From contig NZ_OZ024668.1 in the NCBI RefSeq assembly GCF_902497775.2, positions 891,826 through 955,825 of the forward strand: a DNA stretch of 64,000 nucleotides, given 5' to 3'. The stretch comes from Pseudomonas fluorescens. GTDB taxonomy: Bacteria; Pseudomonadota; Gammaproteobacteria; Pseudomonadales; Pseudomonadaceae. Made by a program: the position numbers and the translations under genes. Under the pieces are notes generated by a model, which was given only the letters and a program-made list of their open reading frames with translations, made no database searches and had not been told where the DNA came from. Position 1 is the stretch's first letter, and each line of letters starts with the position of its first letter. This document shows positions 50,509-59,739 of the stretch, one piece after another.

Positions 50509-50691
50509 ATGTTGGTAATAGGCCGCGAAATAGGCGAAATCATCGCCATTGACGATCACATCAAGATCAAGGTGTTGTCGGTGGAGGGCAATACTGTGCG
50601 CTTTGGCATCAGTGCGCCGCGGCACGTCGAAGTGCACCGGGCGGAGATCTACAAGCGCATTGTCGAGCAGTTGGCCAAGCAGACCGGCTGA
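50509..50691 (+). CDS. rsmI: CsrA/RsmA-family RNA-binding regulator, RsmI type
   Basis: A 60-residue CsrA-family protein (MLVIGREIGEII, RFGISAPRHVEVHRAEIY). The key GNxVRxGIxAP and HR residues that bind GGA motifs in mRNA are kept. The N-terminus differs from RsmA and RsmE (usually MLILTR), matching the third Pseudomonas paralogue, RsmI. It should repress or stabilise target mRNAs in the Gac/Rsm network. The leader has several GGA motifs around the ribosome site, suggesting Rsm-type autoregulation. It converges on yheU. Confidence 0.9.
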   Translation: MLVIGREIGEIIAIDDHIKIKVLSVEGNTVRFGISAPRHVEVHRAEIYKRIVEQLAKQTG

Positions 50692-50692
50692 A

Positions 50693-50920
50693 TCACTCGA
50701 GCAGTTCCTTGGGCACGTCGTGCTTGGCCAGCAACTGGCATTGCTGGCTTTCAAGGTCGAACAGAATGAACGCCTGTTTTTTTGCCAGCGCCTGGCGCAC
50801 CCGCAGCACGCGGGTTTCCAGCGGGGTGTCGTCACCGTTGTCGGTGCCATCGCGGGTGACGAAATCCTCGATCAAACGGGTGAGGGTTTCGGCTTCCAGT
50901 TGGTCGTAGGGAATCAGCAT
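50693..50920 (-). CDS. YheU-family (UPF0270) protein
   Basis: A 75-residue protein starting MLIPYDQLEAETLTRLIEDF with REG/RDGTD after it (VTRDGTDNGDDTPLE), the characteristic YheU pattern. It is predicted to be a small soluble helical protein. Function is unknown. It stops one base from the rsmI stop codon on the opposite strand. Confidence 0.88.
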   Translation of the reverse strand: MLIPYDQLEAETLTRLIEDFVTRDGTDNGDDTPLETRVLRVRQALAKKQAFILFDLESQQCQLLAKHDVPKELLE

Positions 50921-50986
50921 GAACAGGACAGGTCTGGCGAAAAGGTTCTGCCATGCTACGCGAAACCTGCCCTGGCTGTGTAGGCG

Positions 50987-52171
50987 CTAGTTTTTGTTGC
51001 CGACCAGGCTGTCGACTGCCGGCACACGGGTATCGCTTTCCATCTGCGCATCGTGCTCAAGCTGATGGCTGAAGCTCTCCAGCGAATTGCCGGTGGCTTG
51101 CGAGTCGCTGGCGAACACCGGCGGGCTGAGCAGGTAGGCGGTCAGCAGGCGGCTCAGTGCGGCGAGGCTGTCGATATGGGTGCGCTCGTAGCCGTGGGTG
51201 GCGTCGCAACCGAAGGCCAGCAGGGCGGTACGGATGTCGTGGCCGGCGGTGATCGCCGAATGCGCGTCGCTGAAGTAGTAGCGGAACACATCGCGCCGTG
51301 CCGGCAGCTCGTGCTCGCGGGCAAGCTTGAGCAGGTGACGGGACAGGTGATAGTCGTAGGGCCCGGCCGAATCCTGCATGGCCACGCTGACCGCGTGCTC
51401 GCTGGAATGTTGCCCGGGCGCTACCGGGGCAATGTCAATGCCGACGAATTCGCTGACGTCCCAGGGCAGCGCTGCGGCGGCGCCGGAGCCGGTTTCTTCA
51501 GTGATGGTGAATAGAGGGTGGCAGTCGATCAACGGCTGCGCGCCGCTTTCAACCACGGCCTTGAGCGACGCCAGCAACGCCGCGACACCGGCCTTGTCAT
51601 CCAGGTGGCGGGCGCTGATATGGCCGCTCTCGGTGAACTCCGGCAGCGGGTCGAAGGCGACGAAGTCACCGATACCAATCCCCAGCGATTCGCAATCGGC
51701 GCGGGTGGCGCAATAGGCGTCCAGGCGCAGTTCGATATGTTCCCAGCTGACCGGCATCTGGTCGATGGCGGTGTTGAATGCGTGCCCGCTGGCCATCAGC
51801 GGCAACACGCTGCCGCGCAGCACGCCGGTGTCGGTGAACACGCTGACGCGGCTGCCTTCGGCAAAGCGGCTGGACCAGCAACCCACCGGCACCAGCGACA
51901 GCCGGCCGTTGTCCTGGATGGCCCGCACGCTGGCGCCAATGGTGTCCAGGTGCGCGGAGACCGCACGGTCCGGCGAGCTCTTGCGGCCCTTGAGGGTGGC
52001 GCGGATGGTGCCGCGGCGGGTCAGCTCGAAAGGGATGCCGAGCTCTTCCAGGCGCTCGGCCACATAACGCACGATAGTGTCGGTAAAGCCGGTGGGGCTG
52101 GGGATGGCGAGCATTTCCAGCAGGACTTTCTGCAGGTACTTGAGGTCGGGTTCGGGGATCTGTTCTGGCAT
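50987..52171 (-). CDS. M42-family metallopeptidase of the NAGGN osmolyte system
   Basis: A 394-residue M42/M20-like metallopeptidase. Metal ligands and catalytic acids are seen in SAHLDTIGA, HLDDKAGVAAL, TITEETGSGAAA and VGIDIAPV. It is the third gene of the N-acetylglutaminylglutamine amide operon, 14 bases after ngg, and belongs to the subfamily that travels with that pathway; it may trim or recycle the dipeptide. The polar C-terminal tail (~40 residues) is not part of the fold. Confidence 0.9.
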   Translation of the reverse strand: MPEQIPEPDLKYLQKVLLEMLAIPSPTGFTDTIVRYVAERLEELGIPFELTRRGTIRATLKGRKSSPDRAVSAHLDTIGASVRAIQDNGRLSLVPVGCWSSRFAEGSRVSVFTDTGVLRGSVLPLMASGHAFNTAIDQMPVSWEHIELRLDAYCATRADCESLGIGIGDFVAFDPLPEFTESGHISARHLDDKAGVAALLASLKAVVESGAQPLIDCHPLFTITEETGSGAAAALPWDVSEFVGIDIAPVAPGQHSSEHAVSVAMQDSAGPYDYHLSRHLLKLAREHELPARRDVFRYYFSDAHSAITAGHDIRTALLAFGCDATHGYERTHIDSLAALSRLLTAYLLSPPVFASDSQATGNSLESFSHQLEHDAQMESDTRVPAVDSLVGNKN

Positions 52172-52185
52172 GCGAACTCCTGTGC

Positions 52186-53931
52186 TTAGGGCGCCGGTCG
52201 ACTGTGCGGGAACAGCAGGTCGACGAAGCGCTCGGCAGTCGGTTGTGGTTCATGGTTGGCCAGGCCGACCCGTTCATTGGCTTCGATGAACACGTAGTCG
52301 GGCTGGTCGGCGGCCTTGACCATCAGGTCCAGGCCCACCACCGGAATGTCCAAGGCGCGGGCGGCGCGGACGGCGGCGTCTCCCAGCACCGGGTGCAGGC
52401 GCTCGGTGACGTCTTCCAGGCAGCCGCCGGTGTGCAGGTTGGCCGTGCCGCGCACGGCCAGGCGCTGGCCGGCGGGCAGCACGGTGTCGTAGTCGACCCC
52501 GGCGGCGTGTAGCGTGCGTTGGGTTTCGTGGTCCAGCGGGATACGGCTTTCACCACCGGTGGCCGCCTGGCGCCGACGGCTCTGCGCCTCGATCAGGGCA
52601 CCGACGGCGTGCTGGCCGTCGCCAACGATCTGCGCCGGGTGGCGGATGGCGGCGGCGACCACTTCGAAGCCGATGACCACGATGCGCAGGTCGAGGCCGG
52701 CGTGAAAGCTTTCCAGCAGTACGCGGCTGTCGAAACGCCGGGCGCTTTCTACCGCTTCGTTGATCTCATCGAGGGTGGTCAGGTTGACCGCCACGCCGTT
52801 GCCTTGCTCGCCGTCCAGCGGCTTGACTACCACCGCGCCGTGGTCCTCGAGAAAGGCCAGGTTGTCATCGGCATTGCCGGCCAGTTGCTGGGCTGGCACC
52901 TGCAAGCCCGCTGCGTTCAGAGCCCTGTGAGTCAGGCTCTTGTCCTGGCACAGGGTCATGCTCACGGCGGTGGTCAGGTCGCTCAGCGATTCACGGCAGC
53001 GCACCCGCCGCCCGCCATGGTTGAGGGTGAACAGGCCGGCGTCGGTATCGTCGACCTGGACGTCGATGCCGCGCCGGTAAGCCTCTTCGACGATGATCCG
53101 CGCATAGGGGTTGAGCCCGGCTTGCGGGCCTGGGCCAAGGAACAGCGGCTGGTTGATGCCATTCTTGCGCTTGACCGCAAAGGTCGGCAGGTTGCGAAAC
53201 CCAAGCTTGGCGTACAGGCGCTTGGCTTGGCGGTTGTCGTGCAGCACCGAGAGGTCGAGGCAGGTCAGGCCGCGGCTCATGAAGTGCTCGATCAAATGGC
53301 GCACCAGCACTTCGCCGACGCCCGGGCGCGTGCACTGCGGGTCCACCGCCAGGCACCAAAGGCTGCTGCCGTGCTCCGGGTCGGCAAAGGCCTTGTGATG
53401 ATCAAGGCCCATGACGCTGCCAATGATCGTGCCGCTGTCTTCGTCTTCGGCCAGCCAATACACCGGCCCGCCCTGGTGGCGTGGGGTCAACAGCTCGGGG
53501 TCGATCGGCAGCATACCGCGGGCCTGGTACAAGGCATTGATCGCCTGCCAGTCGCTGTCGCTCTGCGCTCGGCGGATGCGAAAGCCGCGAAACACTCGCT
53601 GCGCCGGACGGTAGTCGCTGAACCACAGGCGCAGGGTGTCGGACGGGTCGAGAAACAATTGCTGCGGGGCCTGGGCCAGCACCTGCTGCGGCGCCGCCAC
53701 GTACAAGGCGATATCGCGCTCGCCGGGGCATTCGTCGAGCAGGGCGCTGGCCAGGCTGGCCGGGTCGGGGTAGGTGTGACCGATCAGCAACCGTCCCCAG
53801 CCGCAGTGCAGCGAACGCGGCTGGTCGTGCGGTTCGCTGCCATCGCCGGCCAGTTGCGCCTGCAGGCGCTCATAGGACGGCACCTGGCCACGCAGCAGGC
53901 GCTGACCATAGGGTGAGGCATGGGCTTTCAT
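52186..53931 (-). CDS. ngg: N-acetylglutaminylglutamine synthetase (GNAT plus ATP-grasp)
   Basis: A 581-residue two-domain enzyme. An N-terminal GNAT acetyltransferase (~100-270; WCLAVDPQCTRPGVGEVLVRHL region) is joined to an ATP-grasp ligase (~290-575; VVVKPLDGEQGNGVAVNLT, late EANERVGLANHEPQP). It makes N-acetylglutaminylglutamine, precursor of the osmolyte NAGGN. It starts three bases after asnO and ends 14 before the peptidase gene, so one transcript serves all three. The GNAT domain supplies the acetyl group. Confidence 0.93.
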   Translation of the reverse strand: MKAHASPYGQRLLRGQVPSYERLQAQLAGDGSEPHDQPRSLHCGWGRLLIGHTYPDPASLASALLDECPGERDIALYVAAPQQVLAQAPQQLFLDPSDTLRLWFSDYRPAQRVFRGFRIRRAQSDSDWQAINALYQARGMLPIDPELLTPRHQGGPVYWLAEDEDSGTIIGSVMGLDHHKAFADPEHGSSLWCLAVDPQCTRPGVGEVLVRHLIEHFMSRGLTCLDLSVLHDNRQAKRLYAKLGFRNLPTFAVKRKNGINQPLFLGPGPQAGLNPYARIIVEEAYRRGIDVQVDDTDAGLFTLNHGGRRVRCRESLSDLTTAVSMTLCQDKSLTHRALNAAGLQVPAQQLAGNADDNLAFLEDHGAVVVKPLDGEQGNGVAVNLTTLDEINEAVESARRFDSRVLLESFHAGLDLRIVVIGFEVVAAAIRHPAQIVGDGQHAVGALIEAQSRRRQAATGGESRIPLDHETQRTLHAAGVDYDTVLPAGQRLAVRGTANLHTGGCLEDVTERLHPVLGDAAVRAARALDIPVVGLDLMVKAADQPDYVFIEANERVGLANHEPQPTAERFVDLLFPHSRPAP

Positions 53932-53934
53932 CGA

Positions 53935-55722
53935 TCAGATTCCTTGTTCGCTGAGCCACAGGTTCAAGGCGGCCAGTTGCCAGAGCTTGGAGCCGCGCAG
54001 CGGCGTCAGCTGGCCATGGGGATCGCTGAGCAGGCGGTCGAGGGCACCAGGGTTGAACAGGCCGCGGTCCTGGCTGGGATCGAGCAGCAGCTCGCGCACC
54101 CAGTCCAGGGTCGCGCCCTGCAGGTGCTTGAGGCCCGGCACCGGGAAGTAACCCTTTTTGCGGTCGATGACTTCACTGGGGATGACCTGCCGCGCGGCTT
54201 CCTTGAGCACTTGCTTGCCGCCGTCGGGCAGCTTGAAGCGTGCCGGGATGCGTGCCGACAGCTCGACCAGGCGGTAGTCGAGGAACGGTGTGCGCGCTTC
54301 CAGGCCCCAGGCCATGGTCATGTTGTCGACCCGTTTGACCGGGTCATCGACCAGCATCACCGTGCTGTCCAGGCGCAGGGCCTTGTCCACCGCATCGCTG
54401 GCCCCGGGCTGGGCGAAGTGCTGGCGGACGAAGTCGCCGGCGGCGTCGTGATCGAGCAACCAGGACGGCTGCACGGTGGCGGCATAGTCGTCGTAGCTGC
54501 GATCGAAGAAGGCCTGGCGATAGGCAGCGAACGGATCGCGTGCGCCGTCGACCTGCGGGTACCAGTGGTAACCGGCGAACAGTTCGTCGGCGCCCTGGCC
54601 GCTTTGCACCACCTTGCAGTGCTTGGCCACTTCCCGCGACAGCAGGTAGAAGGCAATGCAGTCATGGCTGACCATCGGTTCGCTCATGGCGCGGAAGGCT
54701 GCGGGCAACTGCTCGATGATCTGCCGCTCGTCGATGCGCAACTGATGGTGGCGGGTGCCGTAGTGGCGGGCGATCAGGTCGGAGTACTGGAACTCGTCGC
54801 CGCGCTCGCCGCCAGCATCCTCGAAGCCGATGGAGAAGGTCGACAGGTCGTCGACGCCGACCTCGCGCAGCAGGCCAACCAGCATGCTCGAGTCGACGCC
54901 GCCGGACAGCAGCACGCCGACATCCACGGCGGCGCGCTGACGAATCGCCACCGCCTCGCGGGTGCTGTCAAGGACGCGGTCGCGCCAGTCTTCCAGGCTC
55001 AGGTCCTGTTCGTCGGTGCGCGGGCCGTAATGCAGCTGCCACCAGACCTGCTGCTCGCAGCGGCCCTGGGCATCGATGCGCATCCAGCTGGCCGGTGGCA
55101 GTTTCTCGATATTGGCCAGCAAGGTGCGCGGCGCTGGCACCACGGCGTGGAAGTTCAGGTAATGGTTGAGCGCCACCGGGTCGAGCACCGGGTCGATATC
55201 GCCACCTTTGAGCAGCGCCGGCAGGCTTGAAGCAAAACGCAGGCGCTCGCCGCTGCGCGACAGGTACAGGGGTTTGACCCCGAGGCGGTCGCGGGCGAGG
55301 AACAGCTGCTGGCTGTCACGTTCCCAGATCGCCAGGGCGAACATGCCGTTCAGGCGCGGCAGCAGGTCGGCGCCCCAGGCGTGATACCCCTTGAGCAGCA
55401 CTTCGGTATCGCCGCCGGAATAGAAGGCATAGCCGAGGCTTTCCAGCTCGCTGCGCAGCTCGGGGAAGTTGTAGATAGCGCCGTTGAAGGCCAGCGACAG
55501 GCCCAGCTGGTTATCGACCATGGGCTGGGCCGAACCGTCGGACAGGTCCATGATTTTCAGCCGGCGATGGCCGAGGGCAATTGGCCCTTGGCTATAGAAG
55601 CCCCAGGCGTCGGGGCCCCGAGGTGCCAGGTGATGGGTGATCCGCTCGACTGCGGCGAGGTCCGCCGGGCGTGGTGGGTGGGCAACAGGGGTGAAACGAA
55701 ACTCTCCAGCTAATCCGCACAT
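53935..55722 (-). CDS. asnO: N-acetylglutaminylglutamine amidotransferase
   Basis: A 595-residue class II glutamine amidotransferase of the asparagine-synthase type. The catalytic Cys2 is exposed by Met removal (MCGLAGEFRF); the N-terminal glutaminase domain (~1-210) has GPDAWGFYSQG. The synthetase domain carries the ATP loop SGGVDSSML. It amidates the dipeptide to NAGGN, a compatible solute made under osmotic stress. First gene of the operon; its promoter should lie in 55723-55872, where a repeat also begins. Confidence 0.93.
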   Translation of the reverse strand: MCGLAGEFRFTPVAHPPRPADLAAVERITHHLAPRGPDAWGFYSQGPIALGHRRLKIMDLSDGSAQPMVDNQLGLSLAFNGAIYNFPELRSELESLGYAFYSGGDTEVLLKGYHAWGADLLPRLNGMFALAIWERDSQQLFLARDRLGVKPLYLSRSGERLRFASSLPALLKGGDIDPVLDPVALNHYLNFHAVVPAPRTLLANIEKLPPASWMRIDAQGRCEQQVWWQLHYGPRTDEQDLSLEDWRDRVLDSTREAVAIRQRAAVDVGVLLSGGVDSSMLVGLLREVGVDDLSTFSIGFEDAGGERGDEFQYSDLIARHYGTRHHQLRIDERQIIEQLPAAFRAMSEPMVSHDCIAFYLLSREVAKHCKVVQSGQGADELFAGYHWYPQVDGARDPFAAYRQAFFDRSYDDYAATVQPSWLLDHDAAGDFVRQHFAQPGASDAVDKALRLDSTVMLVDDPVKRVDNMTMAWGLEARTPFLDYRLVELSARIPARFKLPDGGKQVLKEAARQVIPSEVIDRKKGYFPVPGLKHLQGATLDWVRELLLDPSQDRGLFNPGALDRLLSDPHGQLTPLRGSKLWQLAALNLWLSEQGI

Positions 55723-55822
55723 AAGTCCTTACCGGTTTTGCCGTTGGGGAAGGTGCCCAAAACGCGGGCACATGGAAACTGACCGGTGCGGATAGCGAGA
55801 GTTTTAGATCAATCGGTTATAA

Positions 55823-55908
55823 GCGGTAGCTGCAAGCGCCAAGCTTCAAGCTGCAAGAGGAAGCCGGGCCAATCAGCTTTTAGCTTGTGGCTTGCCGCTT
55901 GACGCTGC
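55823..55908. repeat. Pseudomonas CAAGCTTGAAGCT-type inverted repeat overlapping the mnmC end
   Basis: Two inverted arms, 55823-55857 (containing GCTGCAAGCGCCAAGCTTCA) and 55875-55908 (containing GCTTGTGGCTTGCCGCTTGA), belong to the purine-rich AAGC/CTTG repeat often seen between Pseudomonas genes. The second arm encodes the last residues and stop codon of MnmC. Confidence 0.65.
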
Positions 55909-57888
55909 TTTTTTACTCCTGATCAGTTCACGCAACATGAAGCGATTCGGGTGGCAGGCTTCGGCCACGGCGCGGGGCACTGGCAGTGGCGCGTTGTCGG
56001 CCCAGGCGGCAACCATTTCGCCTGAAAGCGGTGCGCTGATGAGACCGCGCGAGCCATGGCCGCTGTTGATGAACAGGCCTTCGAGCCAGGGGCAGGGGGT
56101 GTCGGGGATTTGCCGGGCATCCCGGGCCAGTACCGCATAGTCCTGGTTGAACTGCGCCTGGTCGGCCAGTGGGCCGACAATCGGCAGGTAGTCGGGGCTG
56201 GTGCAGCGAAACGCCGCGCGGCCCTGCAGCGTATGCGGGTCGAGGCGGTGGGCGCCGAGGCGCTCGGCCAGGTCGCTGGAGATCTCTTCGAGCAAGCCAA
56301 GGTTGCCGACGTGCTCGCCGGTGGTGGGCGTCAGATCGGTGTTGTGGAAGTCGAAACTGGCGCCGAGGGTGTGTTCTGCGTTGCGTGGCGGCGCGACATA
56401 GCCGTCGGCGCAAACCACCGTTGCCAGTGCCTGGCTTTGCGCCGTCACCGGCAGGCGGGTGATCTGCCCGCGGATGCGCTTGAGCGCCAGCCCGGCACAA
56501 GGCTCGAAGCTGTGGATCTCGGCGGCGGTGGCCAGCACCACCAGCGGCGCGCTGGCCAGCAGTTTGTCGCTCTCCCAGGCCTGCCAGAGGCCGTCGACCT
56601 TGCGCAGTTGCAGCACCTGATGATGAGTCAGCAGGGTGATGTTCGGGTGCTGCAGTTGCGCCTGGCACAGTGCTGGCGGATGTACCCAGCCGGCTTCGGG
56701 GTAGAACAGCCCGCCACTGCCCAGGGCAACCCCCGCCAGTTGCTCGGCCTGCTCACGATTCAGGCGTTGCAGCAGTTGCGGGTTGAACGCATCGGCCAAT
56801 TGCTGCTGGCGTTGCTCTTCCTTGGCGTCGAAAGCCAATTGCAGCACCCCGCAGCCATCCCAGTCCTGCCCGCGCTGCAGGCGTTCGAGCAGGCGCCGGG
56901 TGTAGCCGAAACCGCTGAGGATCAAGCGCGACAAGGCCGTGCCGTGAGCGGACAACTTCAGGTACAGCACCCCTTGCGGGTTGCCCGAGGCCTCTGCTGC
57001 CGGTGTGGCATGGCGCTCCAGCACCTTTACCTGCCAGCCGCGGGCGGCCAGGCTGGCGGCGCTGGCGCAACCGGCCAGGCCGGCGCCGATCACCAGCGCC
57101 TGGCGTGGGCCGGGCAGGGCGGGTGGCCGGGCAAACCACGGCGCGCTGGCGGCTGGCAACGGTTGTTCGGCCGGCCAGCCGTTGAAGGTGCCGCGCAGGA
57201 CTTCCCATTTCTTGCCGATGCCGGGAATGCGCTTCATGGTAAAGCCCACGGCGATCAGGCCACGGCGCACCCAGCCGGTACTGGTGAAGGTGCCGAGGGT
57301 GGCGGAGGGCGATGACAGCCGGCCGATTTCGGCGAACAGTTCCGGGGTCCACATTTCCGGGTTCTTGGCCGGGGCAAAGCCGTCAAGGAACCAGGCATCG
57401 ATCTTCGCATCGAGCTGCGGCAGTTGCTCCAGCACGTCACCGATCATCAGGGTCAAGCGTACCCGGCCCTGTTCGAACTCAAACGGCTGGAAACCTTCGT
57501 GCACCGCCACGTATTGGCTCAGCAACTGGCTGCTGAACGGCGCCAGCTGTGGCCACAGGGCCAGGGCGCGACTCAGGTCGGCGCGGGTCAGGGGATATTT
57601 TTCGACGCTGATAAAATGCAGCCGCGCATCAGCCGGGGCGCACTCGGCAAACAGCTGCCAGGCGCAGAAGAAGTTCAAGCCGGTGCCGAAGCCGGTTTCG
57701 CCGATCACCAGGCACTGGCCCGGCTGCAGCGCGCTGAAACGCTGGCGCAGGTCGTTCTGGTCAATGAACACATGACGGGTTTCCTCCAGGCTCTGCTCCT
57801 TGGAGAAATAGATGTCGTCGTATTGGCGCGAGTGCGGTCGGCCCTGGTCATCCCAGTCGATCTGGGCGTATTGGGTTACTTCGGTCAT
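55873..57888 (-). CDS. mnmC: Bifunctional tRNA mnm5s2U34 biosynthesis protein MnmC
   Basis: A 671-residue fusion. The N-terminal methyltransferase (~1-240; GETGFGTGLNFF SAM loop, DAWFLDGFAPAKNPEMW) precedes an FAD-dependent oxidase (~255-640) with nucleotide motif VIGAGLAGCASAASLAARGW and late NSGHGSRGL. It removes the carboxymethyl group and then methylates tRNA wobble uridine. The last ~15 residues (KKAASSGKPQAKS) come from an intergenic repeat and are unlikely to be part of the fold. ATG 57888 gives the standard start MTEVTQYAQIDWDDQG. Confidence 0.96.
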   Translation of the reverse strand: MTEVTQYAQIDWDDQGRPHSRQYDDIYFSKEQSLEETRHVFIDQNDLRQRFSALQPGQCLVIGETGFGTGLNFFCAWQLFAECAPADARLHFISVEKYPLTRADLSRALALWPQLAPFSSQLLSQYVAVHEGFQPFEFEQGRVRLTLMIGDVLEQLPQLDAKIDAWFLDGFAPAKNPEMWTPELFAEIGRLSSPSATLGTFTSTGWVRRGLIAVGFTMKRIPGIGKKWEVLRGTFNGWPAEQPLPAASAPWFARPPALPGPRQALVIGAGLAGCASAASLAARGWQVKVLERHATPAAEASGNPQGVLYLKLSAHGTALSRLILSGFGYTRRLLERLQRGQDWDGCGVLQLAFDAKEEQRQQQLADAFNPQLLQRLNREQAEQLAGVALGSGGLFYPEAGWVHPPALCQAQLQHPNITLLTHHQVLQLRKVDGLWQAWESDKLLASAPLVVLATAAEIHSFEPCAGLALKRIRGQITRLPVTAQSQALATVVCADGYVAPPRNAEHTLGASFDFHNTDLTPTTGEHVGNLGLLEEISSDLAERLGAHRLDPHTLQGRAAFRCTSPDYLPIVGPLADQAQFNQDYAVLARDARQIPDTPCPWLEGLFINSGHGSRGLISAPLSGEMVAAWADNAPLPVPRAVAEACHPNRFMLRELIRSKKAASSGKPQAKS

Positions 57889-58023
57889 GTTCGGCTCAGC
57901 ATTGGCAAGAGGGCCATTTTAGCTGATCGGCGCCAGGCTGTTTGACCTGTGGCAGGCTTTGTTTTGTACGGACAAAGGATTCGACAATCCGCTAGTCTTG
58001 CTTATCCATGTAGGGAGCCTGGT

Positions 58024-59517
58024 ATGTTCGAATCCGCTGAAATTGGTCACGCCATCGACAAAGACACCTATGAAGCCGAGGTCCCGGCGCTGCGTGAAGC
58101 GCTGCTCGAGGCGCAGTTCGAACTCAAGCAACAGGCGCGTTTTCCGGTGATCGTGCTGATCAACGGTATCGAAGGTGCCGGCAAGGGCGAGACGGTCAAG
58201 CTGCTCAACGAATGGATGGATCCGCGCCTGATCGAGGTGCGCACCTTCGACCAGCAGACCGACGAAGAGCTCGCCCGGCCACCTGCCTGGCGCTACTGGC
58301 GGGCGCTGCCGGCCAAGGGGCGGATGGGCGTGTTTTTCGGCAACTGGTACAGCCAGATGCTCCAGGGCCGTGTGCATGGCCAGTTCAAGGATGCCGTGCT
58401 CGACCAGGCCATTCGCGGTGCCGAGCGCCTCGAAGAGATGCTCTGCGATGAAGGCGCGCTGATCTTCAAGTTCTGGTTCCACCTGTCCAAGAAGCAGATG
58501 AAAGCCCGGCTCAAGGCGCTCAAGGACGACCCGCTGCACAGCTGGCGGATCAGCCCGCTGGACTGGCAGCAGTCCGAGACCTACGACCGCTTCGTACGCT
58601 TTGGTGAGCGGGTACTGCGCCAGACCAGCCGCGACTATGCGCCCTGGCATGTGATCGAAGGCGTCGATCCGCATTACCGCAGCCTGGCCGTGGGCAAGAT
58701 TCTGCTCGAGGGGCTGCAGGCCGCGCTCAAGGCCAATCATGCGCCGATCCACCAGGCCAATATCGCCCCGCTGAGCGAAAGCATCGACCAGCGCAGTTTG
58801 CTTGGCAGCCTCGACCTGAGCCTGCGCCTGGACAAGGACGACTATCAGGAACAGCTGATTACCGAACAGGCGCGCCTGGCCGGCTTGCTGCGTGACAAGC
58901 GCATGCGCCGGCATGCCTTGATCGCCGTGTTCGAGGGCAATGACGCGGCGGGCAAGGGCGGCGCCATTCGCCGGGTGGCGGCGGCGCTCGACCCGCGCCA
59001 GTACCGCATCGTGCCGATTGCCGCGCCCACTGAAGAAGAGCGTGCGCAGCCGTACCTGTGGCGCTTCTGGCGGCACATTCCGGCGCGTGGCAAGTTCACC
59101 GTGTTCGACCGTTCCTGGTATGGCCGGGTGCTGGTCGAGCGGGTCGAAGGTTTTTGCAGCCAGGCCGACTGGATGCGCGCCTATGGCGAGATCAACGACT
59201 TTGAAGAGCAGTTGAGCAATGCCGGGGTCGTGCTGGTGAAGTTCTGGTTGTCGATCGACGAACAGACCCAGCTCGAACGCTTCCAGGAGCGCGAGCAGAT
59301 CCCGTTCAAGCGGTTCAAGATCACCGAGGAAGACTGGCGCAACCGGGAAAAATGGGGGCAGTACGCCGAGGCGGTGGGCGACATGGTCGACCGTACCAGC
59401 AGCGAGATCGCACCCTGGACCCTGGTCGAAGCCAATGACAAGCGCTGGGCGCGGGTCAAGGTCTTGCGCACGATCAACGAGGCGCTGGAGGCGGCGTTCA
59501 AGAAGCACAAGAAGTAG
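58024..59517 (+). CDS. pap: Polyphosphate:AMP phosphotransferase (two-domain PPK2)
   Basis: A 497-residue protein with two tandem PPK2 domains, each with a Walker A loop: NGIEGAGKGETVKLL (~45) and FEGNDAAGKGGAIRR (~310). The paired TFDQQTDEELARP and APTEEERAQPYLWRFW stretches and DRSWYGRVLVERVEGF are family markers. Two-domain (class II) PPK2 enzymes phosphorylate AMP to ADP with polyphosphate. GGGAG lies before ATG 58024. It is divergent from mnmC. Confidence 0.95.
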   Translation: MFESAEIGHAIDKDTYEAEVPALREALLEAQFELKQQARFPVIVLINGIEGAGKGETVKLLNEWMDPRLIEVRTFDQQTDEELARPPAWRYWRALPAKGRMGVFFGNWYSQMLQGRVHGQFKDAVLDQAIRGAERLEEMLCDEGALIFKFWFHLSKKQMKARLKALKDDPLHSWRISPLDWQQSETYDRFVRFGERVLRQTSRDYAPWHVIEGVDPHYRSLAVGKILLEGLQAALKANHAPIHQANIAPLSESIDQRSLLGSLDLSLRLDKDDYQEQLITEQARLAGLLRDKRMRRHALIAVFEGNDAAGKGGAIRRVAAALDPRQYRIVPIAAPTEEERAQPYLWRFWRHIPARGKFTVFDRSWYGRVLVERVEGFCSQADWMRAYGEINDFEEQLSNAGVVLVKFWLSIDEQTQLERFQEREQIPFKRFKITEEDWRNREKWGQYAEAVGDMVDRTSSEIAPWTLVEANDKRWARVKVLRTINEALEAAFKKHKK

Positions 59518-59520
59518 CCA

Positions 59521-59607
59521 ATGGCGGGGCAAGTCGGGACGCCGCACCGCCGCTCTCACAGAAATTGTACAAACCTGACCTTGTGGGAGCAGGCCTTGCC
59601 GGCGATG
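59521..59607. repeat. Degenerate REP pair
   Basis: GGCGGGGCAAGTCGGGACGCCGCACCGCCGCTCTCACA and TGTGGGAGCAGGCCTTGCCGGCGAT are inverted, diverged REP copies with a 30-base spacer, between pap and the EamA exporter gene. Confidence 0.65.
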
Positions 59608-59739
59608 GGGCGCGTAGCGGCCCCAGCAGGAACTCAGGGAATGAAGTACTGAATTCTTTTCCGCAAACTTGCCTGTCTCCCCACCAGCCCACCCCGTAGA
59701 ATCCAGTTTCCCCCCACCATAGGGCTATCGAGGCTGGTT

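Noticed and set aside
57919..59559. Long open frame antisense to pap
   Set aside because: pap has two complete PPK2 domains; the antisense frame lacks any motif and starts in an REP-like region.
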